DNA of 64,000 nucleotides from Sphingobacterium thalpophilum (GTDB lineage Bacteria; Bacteroidota; Bacteroidia; Sphingobacteriales; Sphingobacteriaceae): NCBI GenBank assembly GCA_945868825.1, contig CAMBMM010000001.1, positions 682,001 to 746,000 of the forward strand, read 5' to 3'. Shown piece by piece: positions 44,139 to 54,394 of this stretch (position 1 is its first letter; each line of letters starts with the position of its first letter). The notes under the pieces were generated by a model. It saw only the letters and a program-made list of their open reading frames with translations, ran no database searches and was not told where the DNA came from. The position numbers and the translations under genes were made by a program.

Positions 44139-45077
44139 ATGAAAATTACCGTAGTTGGTGCGGGAGCCGTAGGTGCCACTTGTGCCGATAATATTGCCAG
44201 AAAAGAATTAGCACAAGAATTGGTGCTTTTAGACATTAAAGAGGGTTTTGCCGAAGGTAAAGCCATGGATATGATGCAAACGGCTACACTTTTGGGATTT
44301 GATACCAAAATTAGCGGCAGCACAAACGACTACAGTAAAACCGCCAATTCGGATGTGGTAGTAATTACCTCTGGCTTGCCACGTAAACCGGGTATGACTC
44401 GTGAAGAATTGATTGGCACCAATGCCAACATTGTAAAAGGTGTGGTAGAAAATATCTTAAAATTCTCTCCAAACGCCATTATTGTGGTTATTTCTAACCC
44501 AATGGATACCATGACGTATTTGGCCTTGAAATCTAGTGGAATTCCGAAAAACAGAATTATAGGTATGGGCGGCATATTAGATAGTGCTCGTTTTAAATAT
44601 TATTTAAGCCAAGCGCTTTCTTGCTCATCTGCCGATTTACACGGCGTGGTAGTAGGTGGCCACGGCGATACCACCATGATTCCATTAACCCGTTTGGCTC
44701 AATTAAATGGACTTGCGGTTTCTAATTTATTAGATGCCGATACCTTGAAAAAAGTTGCGGCAGATACCATGGTAGGCGGTGCTACCCTTACCGGTTTATT
44801 AGGCACTTCTGCTTGGTACGCTCCAGGTGCGGCAGGTGCCGCTTTGGTAGAAAGCATTGTGCGTGATGAGAAAAAAGTATTCCCTTGCTGTGTAGCCTTA
44901 GATGGCGAATACGGCCAAAAAGATATTTGCCTAGGTGTGCCAGTAGTGATTGGCAAAAATGGCTGGGAAAAAATTATCGATTATAAATTGAACGAGGAAG
45001 AACAGGCGGCCTTTAACAAAAGCGCCGAAGCGGTACGTAGCATGAATGCGGTATTGCACGATATGAAAGTGGTTTAA
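44139..45077 (+). CDS. mdh: Malate dehydrogenase (LDH-like)
   Basis: NAD-dependent oxidation of malate to oxaloacetate in the TCA cycle. At 312 aa it has the Rossmann motif VGAGAVGATCADN, the substrate-loop segment LPRKPGMTREEL, where the Arg distinguishes malate from lactate dehydrogenases, and the catalytic His in GGHGDT. It is the LDH-like MDH type widespread in Bacteroidetes. It is monocistronic and ends on the shared bidirectional terminator with gyrB. Confidence 0.94.
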   Translation: MKITVVGAGAVGATCADNIARKELAQELVLLDIKEGFAEGKAMDMMQTATLLGFDTKISGSTNDYSKTANSDVVVITSGLPRKPGMTREELIGTNANIVKGVVENILKFSPNAIIVVISNPMDTMTYLALKSSGIPKNRIIGMGGILDSARFKYYLSQALSCSSADLHGVVVGGHGDTTMIPLTRLAQLNGLAVSNLLDADTLKKVAADTMVGGATLTGLLGTSAWYAPGAAGAALVESIVRDEKKVFPCCVALDGEYGQKDICLGVPVVIGKNGWEKIIDYKLNEEEQAAFNKSAEAVRSMNAVLHDMKVV

Positions 45078-45091
45078 TACCTACTTTATAC

Positions 45092-45127
45092 AAAAAAAGC
45101 CCCGAAGCATGCTTCGGGGCTTTTTTT
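45092..45127. terminator. Perfect bidirectional terminator between mdh and gyrB
   Basis: A 36-bp perfect palindrome: seven As, GCCCCGAAGC, AT, GCTTCGGGGC, seven Ts. It works as a terminator for mdh on plus and for gyrB on minus. Confidence 0.95.
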
Positions 45128-45146
45128 ATTGGGTCTATTTGGTTAA

Positions 45147-47105
<1,959 letters not shown>

Positions 47106-47125
47106 TTATCTAAGACTACTAGTAT

Positions 47126-47133
47126 CAAAAATA
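47126..47133 (-). promoter_or_regulatory. -7 promoter box (TATTTTTG) of gyrB
   Basis: TAnnTTTG match on the minus strand, with 23 nt between its last base and the gyrB ATG at 47102. Confidence 0.5.
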
Positions 47134-47237
47134 AGGTTTAATACTGTAGCTGAAGCATAATGTGGATAAATAATGGCCTTTTTTAACGTGCATTTGTTAA
47201 CATTCGTTAAAGGTTATTAAATAAGCCGACGAAAGTT

Positions 47238-47245
47238 TATATTTG
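47238..47245 (+). promoter_or_regulatory. -7 promoter box (TATATTTG) of OmpH-like gene
   Basis: Exact TAnnTTTG match 25 nt before the ATG at 47270. Confidence 0.6.
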
Positions 47246-47269
47246 TGCATAATTGAACAAAATTTAAAC

Positions 47270-47845
47270 ATGAAAAAACAACTAATCTACGTATCGATGA
47301 TTGCTTTAGGTTTAAGCTTTTTAGCAGCATCTTGTAGCAAACAAGCACCCCAAACAAGCACAAGTACACAAGCCGGAACTCCAGCCATTGTATATGTAAA
47401 TTCTGACTCCTTACTAAGCAAGTACGAATACTTTAAAAGCATTAGAGATAAATTCGAAGAAAAATCTAAAAAAGCACAAGCTGATTTAAATGCAAAAGGC
47501 ACTGCTTTTCAACGTGAAGTGGCTCAATATCAGCAACAAGCAGGTGCTATGAGTGCCGATCAACGTGCAGCCACCGAAGATCGTTTGGCACGCAAACAAC
47601 AAGAATTAGCTAGCTACAACCAAAATGCCAGCTCTGCGCTAGCCAACGAAGAAGCAGCCGAAAATGAAAAATTGTATGAAAAGGTAGCGGCCTTTTTAAA
47701 AGTGTTTGCTAAAGGAAAAGGATACAAAATGGTATTAACCTACTCCAAAGCTAACCCAACGGTATTATTCGCCGACGAAAGTTTAGATGTTACTAAAGAA
47801 GTAGTAACGGGTTTAAACGAAGCCTACGCTAAAGACAAAAAATAA
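47270..47845 (+). CDS. OmpH/Skp-like lipoprotein
   Basis: Protein of 191 aa with a lipoprotein signal peptide and lipobox LAASC (Cys22). The mature part is a long Ala/Gln/Lys-rich coiled-coil (KFEEKSKKAQADLNAKGTAF and following), flanked by VYVNSDSLLSKYEY and a C-terminal MVLTYSKANPTVLFADESLD, the pattern of the OmpH/Skp periplasmic chaperone family. Classical Skp is soluble, whereas the lipid anchor seen here is common in Bacteroidetes OmpH proteins. The probable role is chaperoning outer-membrane proteins, inferred. Confidence 0.82.
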   Translation: MKKQLIYVSMIALGLSFLAASCSKQAPQTSTSTQAGTPAIVYVNSDSLLSKYEYFKSIRDKFEEKSKKAQADLNAKGTAFQREVAQYQQQAGAMSADQRAATEDRLARKQQELASYNQNASSALANEEAAENEKLYEKVAAFLKVFAKGKGYKMVLTYSKANPTVLFADESLDVTKEVVTGLNEAYAKDKK

Positions 47846-47865
47846 ATTTAAAAACATGTGCGTTC

Positions 47866-47894
47866 AAAACCTCGACATCAGTCGGGGTTTTTTT
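47866..47894 (+). terminator. Intrinsic terminator of the OmpH-like gene
   Basis: AAAACCTCGAC pairs with GTCGGGGTTTT (one T-G) over ATCA, followed by Ts. Confidence 0.85.
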
Positions 47895-47939
47895 ATGAGC
47901 AGAGTTCAACCTTGTCATCAATTTCAAAAAATTTAGGAA

Positions 47940-48338
47940 CTAGTCTTCCTCAAACCAGCCCTCTTTCAATTCGTCAATTTCGCGACGATCTTTTTTGGTT
48001 GGACGCCCGGCACCCCGATCTCGGGCAAGCATAGGAGAAAGAAAAGCAGATTTAAAAGCCTGCGTTTCTTCGGGCGGGGTTAAATCTTCGTAATAGGCAA
48101 CAACAGATTTGGCATCCATGCGTTTTTCGAGCAGAGCGACCACACGAATAGTTTTCTTTAAACCACCTTTTTGAACCGTATAAATTTCGCCTATTTTAAC
48201 TGCATAAGCAGGTTTAATAGCCTGTCCGCCTAATTTTACACGTCCGGCTTTACACGCTTCTGTTGCCAAACTACGTGTTTTAAAAGCTCTTATCGCCCAC
48301 AAATATTTATCAATACGTAACTTTTCTTTATCAGCCAT
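47940..48338 (-). CDS. S4 domain RNA-binding protein (Hsp15-like)
   Basis: Basic protein of 132 aa. An N-terminal S4 domain (about 5-55, LRIDKYLWAIRAFKTRSLA and GRVKLGGQAIKPAYAVKIGE) is followed by a charged tail rich in Arg, Lys and Glu. This is the layout of Hsp15/HslR, which binds free 50S subunits carrying peptidyl-tRNA. The function is inferred from the fold. Start at ATG 48338 (MADKEKLRIDK) rather than six codons upstream, because the extra residues do not match the family. It is divergent from dapD. Confidence 0.8.
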   Translation of the reverse strand: MADKEKLRIDKYLWAIRAFKTRSLATEACKAGRVKLGGQAIKPAYAVKIGEIYTVQKGGLKKTIRVVALLEKRMDAKSVVAYYEDLTPPEETQAFKSAFLSPMLARDRGAGRPTKKDRREIDELKEGWFEED

Positions 48339-48395
48339 GACGTTTCTATGAGACAATAATGCTCAAAAAACTGTTAATTTGCTAAAAATTAAATT

Positions 48396-49214
48396 ATGAT
48401 TGCCGAATTACAACAAAAAATTGAAGCTGCTTGGGACGATAGACAGCTATTAAGCTATAAAGAATACACGGACGCCATTGAAACCGTTATCCAAAAATTA
48501 GATCTTGGAGAAATACGTGTGGCAGAACCTATTGGCAACCGCTGGCATGTAAACGATTGGATAAAAAAAGCAGTTATTTTATACTTCCCTATACGCCAAA
48601 TGGAAGAAATAAAAGTAGGTCCGTTTGTTTTTCACGATAAAATGAAATTAAAAACCAATTTCAGAGAACAAGGTGTGCGTGTAGTACCTCACGGCTTGGC
48701 CCGTTATGGTGCATACTTGGCTAAAGGTGTAATTATGATGCCATCGTATGTAAACATTGGCGCTTATGTAGATGAAGGTACCATGGTAGATACTTGGGCT
48801 ACGGTAGGTTCTTGTGCGCAAATTGGTAAAAACGTACACCTAAGTGGTGGCGTGGGCATTGGCGGTGTATTAGAGCCCGTACAAGCGGCCCCAGTAATAA
48901 TTGAGGATAATTGCTTTATTGGCTCTAGAGCCATTGTGGTAGAAGGAGTACACGTAGAAAGCGAAGCGGTGCTAGGTGCCAACGTAGTACTTACGGCATC
49001 TACCAAAATTATAGATGTTACCGGTACGGAACCTGTAGAATACAAAGGTCGGGTACCTGCCCGTTCGGTAGTAATTCCGGGTTCATATACCAAAAAGTTC
49101 CCGTCAGGAGAGTTTCAGGTACCTTGCGCCCTTATTATTGGACAACGTAAAGAATCAACAGACAAAAAAACCTCTCTTAATGATGCGTTAAGAGAAAATA
49201 AAGTAGCTGTTTAA
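48396..49214 (+). CDS. dapD: 2,3,4,5-tetrahydropyridine-2,6-dicarboxylate N-succinyltransferase
   Basis: Succinylates tetrahydrodipicolinate in the diaminopimelate/lysine pathway, supplying cell-wall DAP and lysine. At 272 aa the central part is a left-handed beta-helix with hexapeptide repeats (VNIGAYVDEGTMVDTWATVG and IGKNVHLSGGVGIGGVLEP). The start ATG 48396 gives the standard N-terminus. It is followed 9 nt later by a glycosyltransferase gene and then by tsaC, probably one operon. Confidence 0.95.
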   Translation: MIAELQQKIEAAWDDRQLLSYKEYTDAIETVIQKLDLGEIRVAEPIGNRWHVNDWIKKAVILYFPIRQMEEIKVGPFVFHDKMKLKTNFREQGVRVVPHGLARYGAYLAKGVIMMPSYVNIGAYVDEGTMVDTWATVGSCAQIGKNVHLSGGVGIGGVLEPVQAAPVIIEDNCFIGSRAIVVEGVHVESEAVLGANVVLTASTKIIDVTGTEPVEYKGRVPARSVVIPGSYTKKFPSGEFQVPCALIIGQRKESTDKKTSLNDALRENKVAV

Positions 49215-49223
49215 ACAAAAAAA

Positions 49224-50336
49224 ATGAATATTGGGTTTGAGGCTAAACGAGTATTTCACAATACTACCGGACTTGGAAACTATAGCCGAGATCTGGTGCG
49301 CATACTGCAGCGCTATTATCCTCAAAACCGCTACTTTTTATACAATCCTAAACCATCTAAAAATACACTCTTCGAATCGGTGGGAGTTCAAGTAATTGAA
49401 AAAAGACCTTTGGGTGTATTTTACTCCTTCTTTTCTAATCTATGGCGCCGTTTTGGCATCATTAACGATTTAAAGAGAGATCAAATTGAGCTTTTTCATG
49501 GCTTGTCGGGCGAACTACCTGTTGGACTCGATAAGGTAGGGATCAAAAGTGTAGTAACCATACACGATGTACTTTTTTTACGCTACCCAAAGTTTTACTC
49601 ATTTATAGATCGGAACATTTATTACCGCAAGTTTAAACATGCTGCCGAGGCTGCGAATAGGGTAATTGCCATTAGCGAACAAACCAAAAGAGATATTGTA
49701 CAGTATTTAGGCATAGCCGAAAATAAAATCAGCGTGGTATACCAAGGTTGTCACCAAGCCTTTAAAGAAACATATTCGGCTGCAGAGAAAAAGGCCCTCG
49801 GTAAAAAATATCAGCTGCCCAAGCAGTTCATTTTAAACGTAGGCACCATTGAAGCTCGTAAAAATATTCTGGTTGCCATAAAAGCCCTGAAAAATATAAA
49901 CTCCACTTTGGTCATTGTTGGGCGAAAAACAGCTTATACGAAAGAAATTTCAACGTTTATTGACCAAAATAACCTAGAGAATAAAGTAATTTTCTTAGAA
50001 GGATTATCTCCCGAGGAACTAGCCATACTTTACCAATTGGCCGATTTGTTTATATACCCTTCATTGTTCGAGGGATTTGGTATTCCAATAATCGAAGCTT
50101 TGTTTTCCAATACCCCGGTAATCACATCTATCGGCAGTTGCTTTCCAGAAGCTGGTGGCCCTAGCACCTGCTATATCAATCCTACAAGTGTTGAAGAGGT
50201 TTCAGCAGCCATTCGTAAAATTTTAGATGATAAGGCATTACAACAAAAAATGACGAAAGATGGCTTAAAGTATGTGCAGAAATTTACCGACGAAACCATT
50301 GCAAAAAACGTAATAAAAGTATACCAAGCCCTTTGA
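49224..50336 (+). CDS. GT4-family glycosyltransferase
   Basis: GT-B fold enzyme of 370 aa transferring a nucleotide-activated sugar to an unknown acceptor. The N-terminal Gly-rich loop (TGLGNYSRDLVRIL) and the C-terminal EX7E nucleotide-sugar motif (FEGFGIPIIEAL) place it in family GT4. FILNVGTIEARKNI, at the start of the second Rossmann domain, is typical. There is no membrane segment. The sequence gives no hint of the sugar. The downstream tsaC ATG lies 5 bp after its stop. It may serve envelope polysaccharide, inferred from family only. Confidence 0.86.
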   Translation: MNIGFEAKRVFHNTTGLGNYSRDLVRILQRYYPQNRYFLYNPKPSKNTLFESVGVQVIEKRPLGVFYSFFSNLWRRFGIINDLKRDQIELFHGLSGELPVGLDKVGIKSVVTIHDVLFLRYPKFYSFIDRNIYYRKFKHAAEAANRVIAISEQTKRDIVQYLGIAENKISVVYQGCHQAFKETYSAAEKKALGKKYQLPKQFILNVGTIEARKNILVAIKALKNINSTLVIVGRKTAYTKEISTFIDQNNLENKVIFLEGLSPEELAILYQLADLFIYPSLFEGFGIPIIEALFSNTPVITSIGSCFPEAGGPSTCYINPTSVEEVSAAIRKILDDKALQQKMTKDGLKYVQKFTDETIAKNVIKVYQAL

Positions 50337-50341
50337 TTGCT

Positions 50342-50905
50342 ATGAAAAACGAATTGGAAAAAGCATTAAGCACCTTAAAAGCTGGCGGCTTAATTTTATA
50401 CCCTACCGATACCATTTGGGGCATTGGTTGCGATGCTACCAATGAAGTAGCGGTACAAAAAGTAATGGACCTAAAAGGGCGTTCCGCCTCAAAAAGTCTC
50501 ATTGTATTGTTAGACAATGAAAATAAATTGGCCAGCTACGTTCGAGAGATACCCGATGTAGCCTACGATTTAATAGAATTTGCCGAACATCCGTTAACCA
50601 TTGTATACTCCAATGCAAAAAATTTGGCACCAAGCGTAATTAACGAGGATGGTAGCGTAGGTATTCGCGTAATAAAACATACCTTCTGCCAACAACTTAT
50701 CCAACGCTTTCGCCTACCTATCGTGTCTACTTCGGCCAATATAAGTGGTGAACCGGCTCCAAAAAATTTCAGCGAAGTAGCACAAGAAATTATTGATGGT
50801 GTAGATTATGTGGTAAATTTGGAACAAGGGGCACAAGAAGATAAAAAACCCTCAACTATTATGAAACTAAGCCCCGATGGGCTCTTTACATTTATTAGAA
50901 GATAA
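50342..50905 (+). CDS. tsaC: Threonylcarbamoyl-AMP synthase (TsaC/YrdC type)
   Basis: Makes L-threonylcarbamoyladenylate for the t6A37 modification of ANN-decoding tRNAs. At 187 aa it is a single YrdC domain without the C-terminal Sua5 extension. LILYPTDTIWGIGCDATNE, VSTSANISGEPAP and KPSTIMKL are visible family motifs. The ATG at 50342 is taken; the TTG at 50333 overlaps the upstream stop. It follows the GT4 gene by 5 bp. Confidence 0.93.
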   Translation: MKNELEKALSTLKAGGLILYPTDTIWGIGCDATNEVAVQKVMDLKGRSASKSLIVLLDNENKLASYVREIPDVAYDLIEFAEHPLTIVYSNAKNLAPSVINEDGSVGIRVIKHTFCQQLIQRFRLPIVSTSANISGEPAPKNFSEVAQEIIDGVDYVVNLEQGAQEDKKPSTIMKLSPDGLFTFIRR

Positions 50906-50909
50906 GGAC

Positions 50910-50917
50910 TAGATTTG
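50910..50917 (+). promoter_or_regulatory. -7 promoter box (TAGATTTG) of cca
   Basis: TAnnTTTG match 45 nt upstream of the ATG at 50963. No TTTG upstream at the right spacing. Confidence 0.4.
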
Positions 50918-50962
50918 GCTCTCTTTAAAGAATTTGCCCAAAGGACATGCTCTTGAATTACC

Positions 50963-52375
50963 ATGAAAAAACACCTTACACACCCCATTTTTAAACAATT
51001 AAGTACACTGGCCAAACAATCGGGCGTAGAAGCGTATGTAATTGGGGGCTATGTACGTGATATTTTCTTGGACCGCCAATCTAAAGATCTCGATATTTTA
51101 GTAATTGGGCAGGGTATTTCTTTTGCCGAAGAGGTTGGTAAACAACTAAAATGCAAAGTATCGGTGTTTAAGAATTTTGGCACTGCTATGTTGCGCTATC
51201 AAGATTTAGAGATTGAATTTGTAGGTGCTCGTAAAGAATCCTATCGATCGGATTCTAGAAAACCCATTGTAGAAAATGGCACGTTGGAGGACGACCAACT
51301 ACGCCGAGATTTCACCATTAACGCCTTGGCTATTAGCTTAAATGAAGCAAATTTTGGCGAATTATTAGACCCATTTGGTGGCTTAGCCGATTTGGAACAA
51401 AAACTAATCCGTACTCCGCAAAATCCACTGGAAACATTTTCTGATGACCCATTACGCATGATGCGGGCAATCCGCTTTGCTAGCCAGCTTAATTTTAGTA
51501 TAGACGAGGCTGCACTATCAGCCATAAAAACCCTCGTAGAACGTATGCGCATTGTATCGCAAGAGCGCATTACGGACGAGCTAAACAAAATCATCTTATC
51601 GCCCACCCCTTCTATCGGCTTTAATTATTTATTTGATACCGAATTATTAGGACTAATATTTCCACAAATGGCAGCCCTACACGGAGTAGAAACCATCAAC
51701 GGAAAAACGCATAAAGATAATTTTTACCATACCCTACAGGTATTAGACAATATTACTGATTATACTGAGGACCTATGGTTACGTTGGGCAGCCATTTTAC
51801 ACGATATTGCCAAGCCACCTACCAAACGTTTTGACCCAAAACACGGATGGACCTTTCATGGCCACGAAGATAAAGGTGCCCGCATGGTACCCAAATTATT
51901 TGCCCAATTAAAATTGCCACAAAATGATAAGATGAAATTTGTACAAAAATTGGTGCAACTTCACCTTCGACCTATTGTATTGGCACAAGAAAAAGTAACC
52001 GACTCGGCCGTAAGGCGTTTATTAGTTGATGCTGGAGAAGATATTGATGCTTTGATGTTGCTTTGCCATGCCGATGTAACCACTAAAAATGAGTACAAAC
52101 TCAAAAAATATCGTCAAAATTTTGAGCACGTAAAACTCAAATTAAAAGATGTTGAAGAACGCGATTCGTTACGAAATTGGCAACCACCTGTTAGTGGCAG
52201 CGATATTATGCAAACCTTTAATTTAAAAGAAGGTAAAGAAGTTGGTGTACTAAAAAATCAGATTCGGGAGGCCATTTTAGAAGGAGAAATACGAAACTCT
52301 AGAGATGAAGCATTAGTGTATATGCGGAAAAAGGGTATAGAACTGGGTTTAGATGTTGTAAAAACACTAACATAA
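50963..52375 (+). CDS. cca: tRNA nucleotidyltransferase (CCA-adding or A/CC-adding) with HD domain
   Basis: Class II nucleotidyltransferase that builds or repairs the tRNA CCA tail. GGYVRD at 28-33 is followed by the two metal-binding Asp of the DLDILVIG motif (about Asp42/Asp44). RRDFTINALA and DDPLRMMRAIRFA follow, and then an HD hydrolase domain with ILHDIAKPPT (near residue 290). The 470-aa length fits the HD-fused bacterial form. Whether it adds CCA alone or only part of it cannot be told by eye. Confidence 0.92.
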   Translation: MKKHLTHPIFKQLSTLAKQSGVEAYVIGGYVRDIFLDRQSKDLDILVIGQGISFAEEVGKQLKCKVSVFKNFGTAMLRYQDLEIEFVGARKESYRSDSRKPIVENGTLEDDQLRRDFTINALAISLNEANFGELLDPFGGLADLEQKLIRTPQNPLETFSDDPLRMMRAIRFASQLNFSIDEAALSAIKTLVERMRIVSQERITDELNKIILSPTPSIGFNYLFDTELLGLIFPQMAALHGVETINGKTHKDNFYHTLQVLDNITDYTEDLWLRWAAILHDIAKPPTKRFDPKHGWTFHGHEDKGARMVPKLFAQLKLPQNDKMKFVQKLVQLHLRPIVLAQEKVTDSAVRRLLVDAGEDIDALMLLCHADVTTKNEYKLKKYRQNFEHVKLKLKDVEERDSLRNWQPPVSGSDIMQTFNLKEGKEVGVLKNQIREAILEGEIRNSRDEALVYMRKKGIELGLDVVKTLT

Positions 52376-52411
52376 GCGCATAAAATTTTCCTTAATTCAC
52401 TACGTTATTAT

Positions 52412-52419
52412 TAATTTTG
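52412..52419 (+). promoter_or_regulatory. -7 promoter box (TAATTTTG)
   Basis: TAnnTTTG match 21 nt before the ATG at 52441, upstream of the pRiA4b-like gene and miaA. Confidence 0.4.
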
Positions 52420-52440
52420 AGTAAGCAATACGAATAACTA

Positions 52441-53094
52441 ATGGCTATATACAGATTTAAGATTTCTTTTGAAGATTACGATGAAGTTGAACGAGAAATC
52501 GATATCAAATCTATTCAAACATTTGAAGATTTACATCGTGCACTACACCGTAGCACGGGCTACCCTGCTGAAGTTTCTTCTTCTTTTTATGTAAGCAACG
52601 ACAATTGGAATAAAGGCCAAGAAATTACTTTTTTACCTTCAGAGAAGAAAATTGAACAAGGTATTTCCTTAATGGATAAATCTAAACTTAGCAGCTTTAT
52701 AGACGATCCTCATCAGAGATTTTATTATACCTACAATTTCGAACGTCCCTTTGATTTTCATGTGCAGTTGATAAAAATTATACTCGATGAAGAAAACGGG
52801 AAAGAATATCCCAATACCCTCCGCAGCATAGGCGAAGCTCCTAAAATACCTGGTTCGGTAGTAGTGCCTGGTAGCAGTGCCATAACTTCTAGCACGAGGA
52901 TTGATTTTTTAGATGAGCTAGAATTCGACCCGAACCACCTAGAAGATGTAGACGAATTAGACTTAAACTTAGATACCGAAATTTCTACCGCTGGAAGTGC
53001 TAACATTGAGCATGATGAAGTAGATACAGAGGAGGAAAATGAGTTTATGGATGATTTTTCAGACAACGAAAACTACGATAACGACGAGTATTAA
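52441..53094 (+). CDS. pRiA4b ORF-3-like protein of unknown function
   Basis: Protein of 217 aa. Residues about 1-125 contain IYRFKISFEDYDEVEREIDI and IQTFEDLHRALHRSTGY, like the pRiA4b ORF-3 / IS1096-passenger-TnpR domain found in mobile and chromosomal contexts. The last 60 residues are strongly acidic (many Asp and Glu). It has no catalytic motif I can name. The gene sits 2 bp upstream of miaA, making the two likely co-transcribed. Despite the database label, nothing transposon-like is adjacent. Confidence 0.65.
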   Translation: MAIYRFKISFEDYDEVEREIDIKSIQTFEDLHRALHRSTGYPAEVSSSFYVSNDNWNKGQEITFLPSEKKIEQGISLMDKSKLSSFIDDPHQRFYYTYNFERPFDFHVQLIKIILDEENGKEYPNTLRSIGEAPKIPGSVVVPGSSAITSSTRIDFLDELEFDPNHLEDVDELDLNLDTEISTAGSANIEHDEVDTEEENEFMDDFSDNENYDNDEY

Positions 53095-53096
53095 TC

Positions 53097-54005
53097 TTGG
53101 AAAAGCCCCTATTGGTATGTGTTGTTGGACCAACAGCTATCGGAAAAACGGATGTTGCCATTGCGTTAGCACAACAATTTACTACCGAAATTGTATCAGC
53201 TGATAGCCGCCAATTTTTCAAGGAAATTAGCATTGGTACGGCAAAGCCATCGCTCGAAGAATTAGCCGCCGTTCCTCAGCACTTCATTAATTCACATAAC
53301 ATTACCGAACCTTTTTCGGTTGGCGATTTTGAGAAAGCCGGGCTTTTACTTCTAGAAAAATTATTTAAAAAGTATGCGATTGTGTTTTTAGTGGGTGGCT
53401 CTGGGCTTTATGTGCAAGCCATTACCCAAGGATTTGACAACTTACCAAAGGCACCGCCCGAACTTAGAGCGGAGCTAAACACACAGTTAATCGAAGAAGG
53501 TATTGAGCGTTTACAGAAGCGTTTAGAAGCGCTTGACCCGACATATTATGCCGAAGTAGATATCTACAATCCCCAACGACTAATACGAGCACTGGAAGTC
53601 TGCATTAGCACCGGGAAGCCTTTCTCGTCTTACAGATCGCATGCAGCAAACGAACGGCCCTTTGAGGTGCTCACCATTGGTTTAAACACCGAACGTTCAC
53701 AACTCTACACCCAGATTAATAAACGGGTAGACAATATGATGGAGCTAGGGTTACTAGCCGAAGTAGAAACACTACTGCCCTACCGCGATTTAAATGCCTT
53801 ACGAACGGTAGGCTACCAAGAACTTTTCGATTTTTTCGATGGTACAAAATCACTAGATAAAGCCGTGGAAGAAATTAAACAAAATACACGCCACTTTGCC
53901 AAAAGACAATTAACCTGGTTCAGAAAAAATACCGAAACCCATTGGTTTGAACCTCAACAGATAGCAGAAATAAGCGCTTTAATCGCCAAAAAGCTTAAGA
54001 GCTAA
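53097..54005 (+). CDS. miaA: tRNA dimethylallyltransferase
   Basis: Attaches an isopentenyl group to N6 of A37 in UNN-decoding tRNAs. The P-loop GPTAIGKT is at residues 11-18, with ADSRQ at 35-39 and the later RALEVCISTGKP. The 302-aa length is typical. The start codon appears to be TTG at 53097, 2 nt after the upstream stop: the frame opens after a stop at 53079-53081, and no ATG or GTG lies between it and the P-loop. Translation is thus probably coupled to the upstream gene. The 3' end overlaps the convergent DUF3467 gene by 4 bp. Confidence 0.9.
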   Translation: MEKPLLVCVVGPTAIGKTDVAIALAQQFTTEIVSADSRQFFKEISIGTAKPSLEELAAVPQHFINSHNITEPFSVGDFEKAGLLLLEKLFKKYAIVFLVGGSGLYVQAITQGFDNLPKAPPELRAELNTQLIEEGIERLQKRLEALDPTYYAEVDIYNPQRLIRALEVCISTGKPFSSYRSHAANERPFEVLTIGLNTERSQLYTQINKRVDNMMELGLLAEVETLLPYRDLNALRTVGYQELFDFFDGTKSLDKAVEEIKQNTRHFAKRQLTWFRKNTETHWFEPQQIAEISALIAKKLKS

Positions 54006-54313
54006 GCTTGTGCGGTTGGGCCACCAAAATTCATGGGAAAAGCAGGTGGCTCTTCATTAATCTTGATGTGACCATTTACAGCTTCAAATTTTTCTACATT
54101 ATCTGCTAAGGCACTTAAAAAGCGTTTAGCATGCTCGGGTGTCAATACAATTCTCGATTTTACTTTAGCCTTTGGTATGCCGGGCATAACCCGAATAAAA
54201 TCTAACACAAACTCGGTATTAGAATGGGTAATGATGGCCAAATTAGAATATACGCCTTCAGCAATATCTTCCGTTAATTCAATATTTAATTGGTGTTCGT
54301 TTTGCTCTTCCAT
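54002..54313 (-). CDS. DUF3467 family protein
   Basis: Protein of 103 aa with the DUF3467 pattern: GVYSNLAIITHSNTEFVLDF near the N-terminus and RIVLTPEHAKRFLSALADN in the middle, ending in a Pro/Gly-rich tail. The family is small and widespread in Bacteroidetes, and its function is unknown to me. No signal peptide or membrane helix is seen, so it is probably cytoplasmic. Its stop overlaps miaA's stop by 4 bp on the opposite strand. The promoter is not evident. Confidence 0.8.
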   Translation of the reverse strand: MEEQNEHQLNIELTEDIAEGVYSNLAIITHSNTEFVLDFIRVMPGIPKAKVKSRIVLTPEHAKRFLSALADNVEKFEAVNGHIKINEEPPAFPMNFGGPTAQA

Positions 54314-54346
54314 GCCTTAAAAATAAAAAAAATAAATAGAATCCAT

Positions 54347-54378
54347 AAAAAAGCCTCCCCGTTTTCGGGGAGGCTTTT
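54347..54378 (-). terminator. Intrinsic terminator of the rpoBC operon
   Basis: AAAAGCCTCCCC pairs perfectly with GGGGAGGCTTTT over GTTTTC. On the minus strand a T-run follows the stem. It lies downstream of rpoC. Confidence 0.93.
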
Positions 54379-54394
54379 GGTATAGTATAGTAGA

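Noticed and set aside
52441-53094. Transposon passenger gene or insertion sequence
   Set aside because: No transposase, terminal repeats or target duplication flank it.
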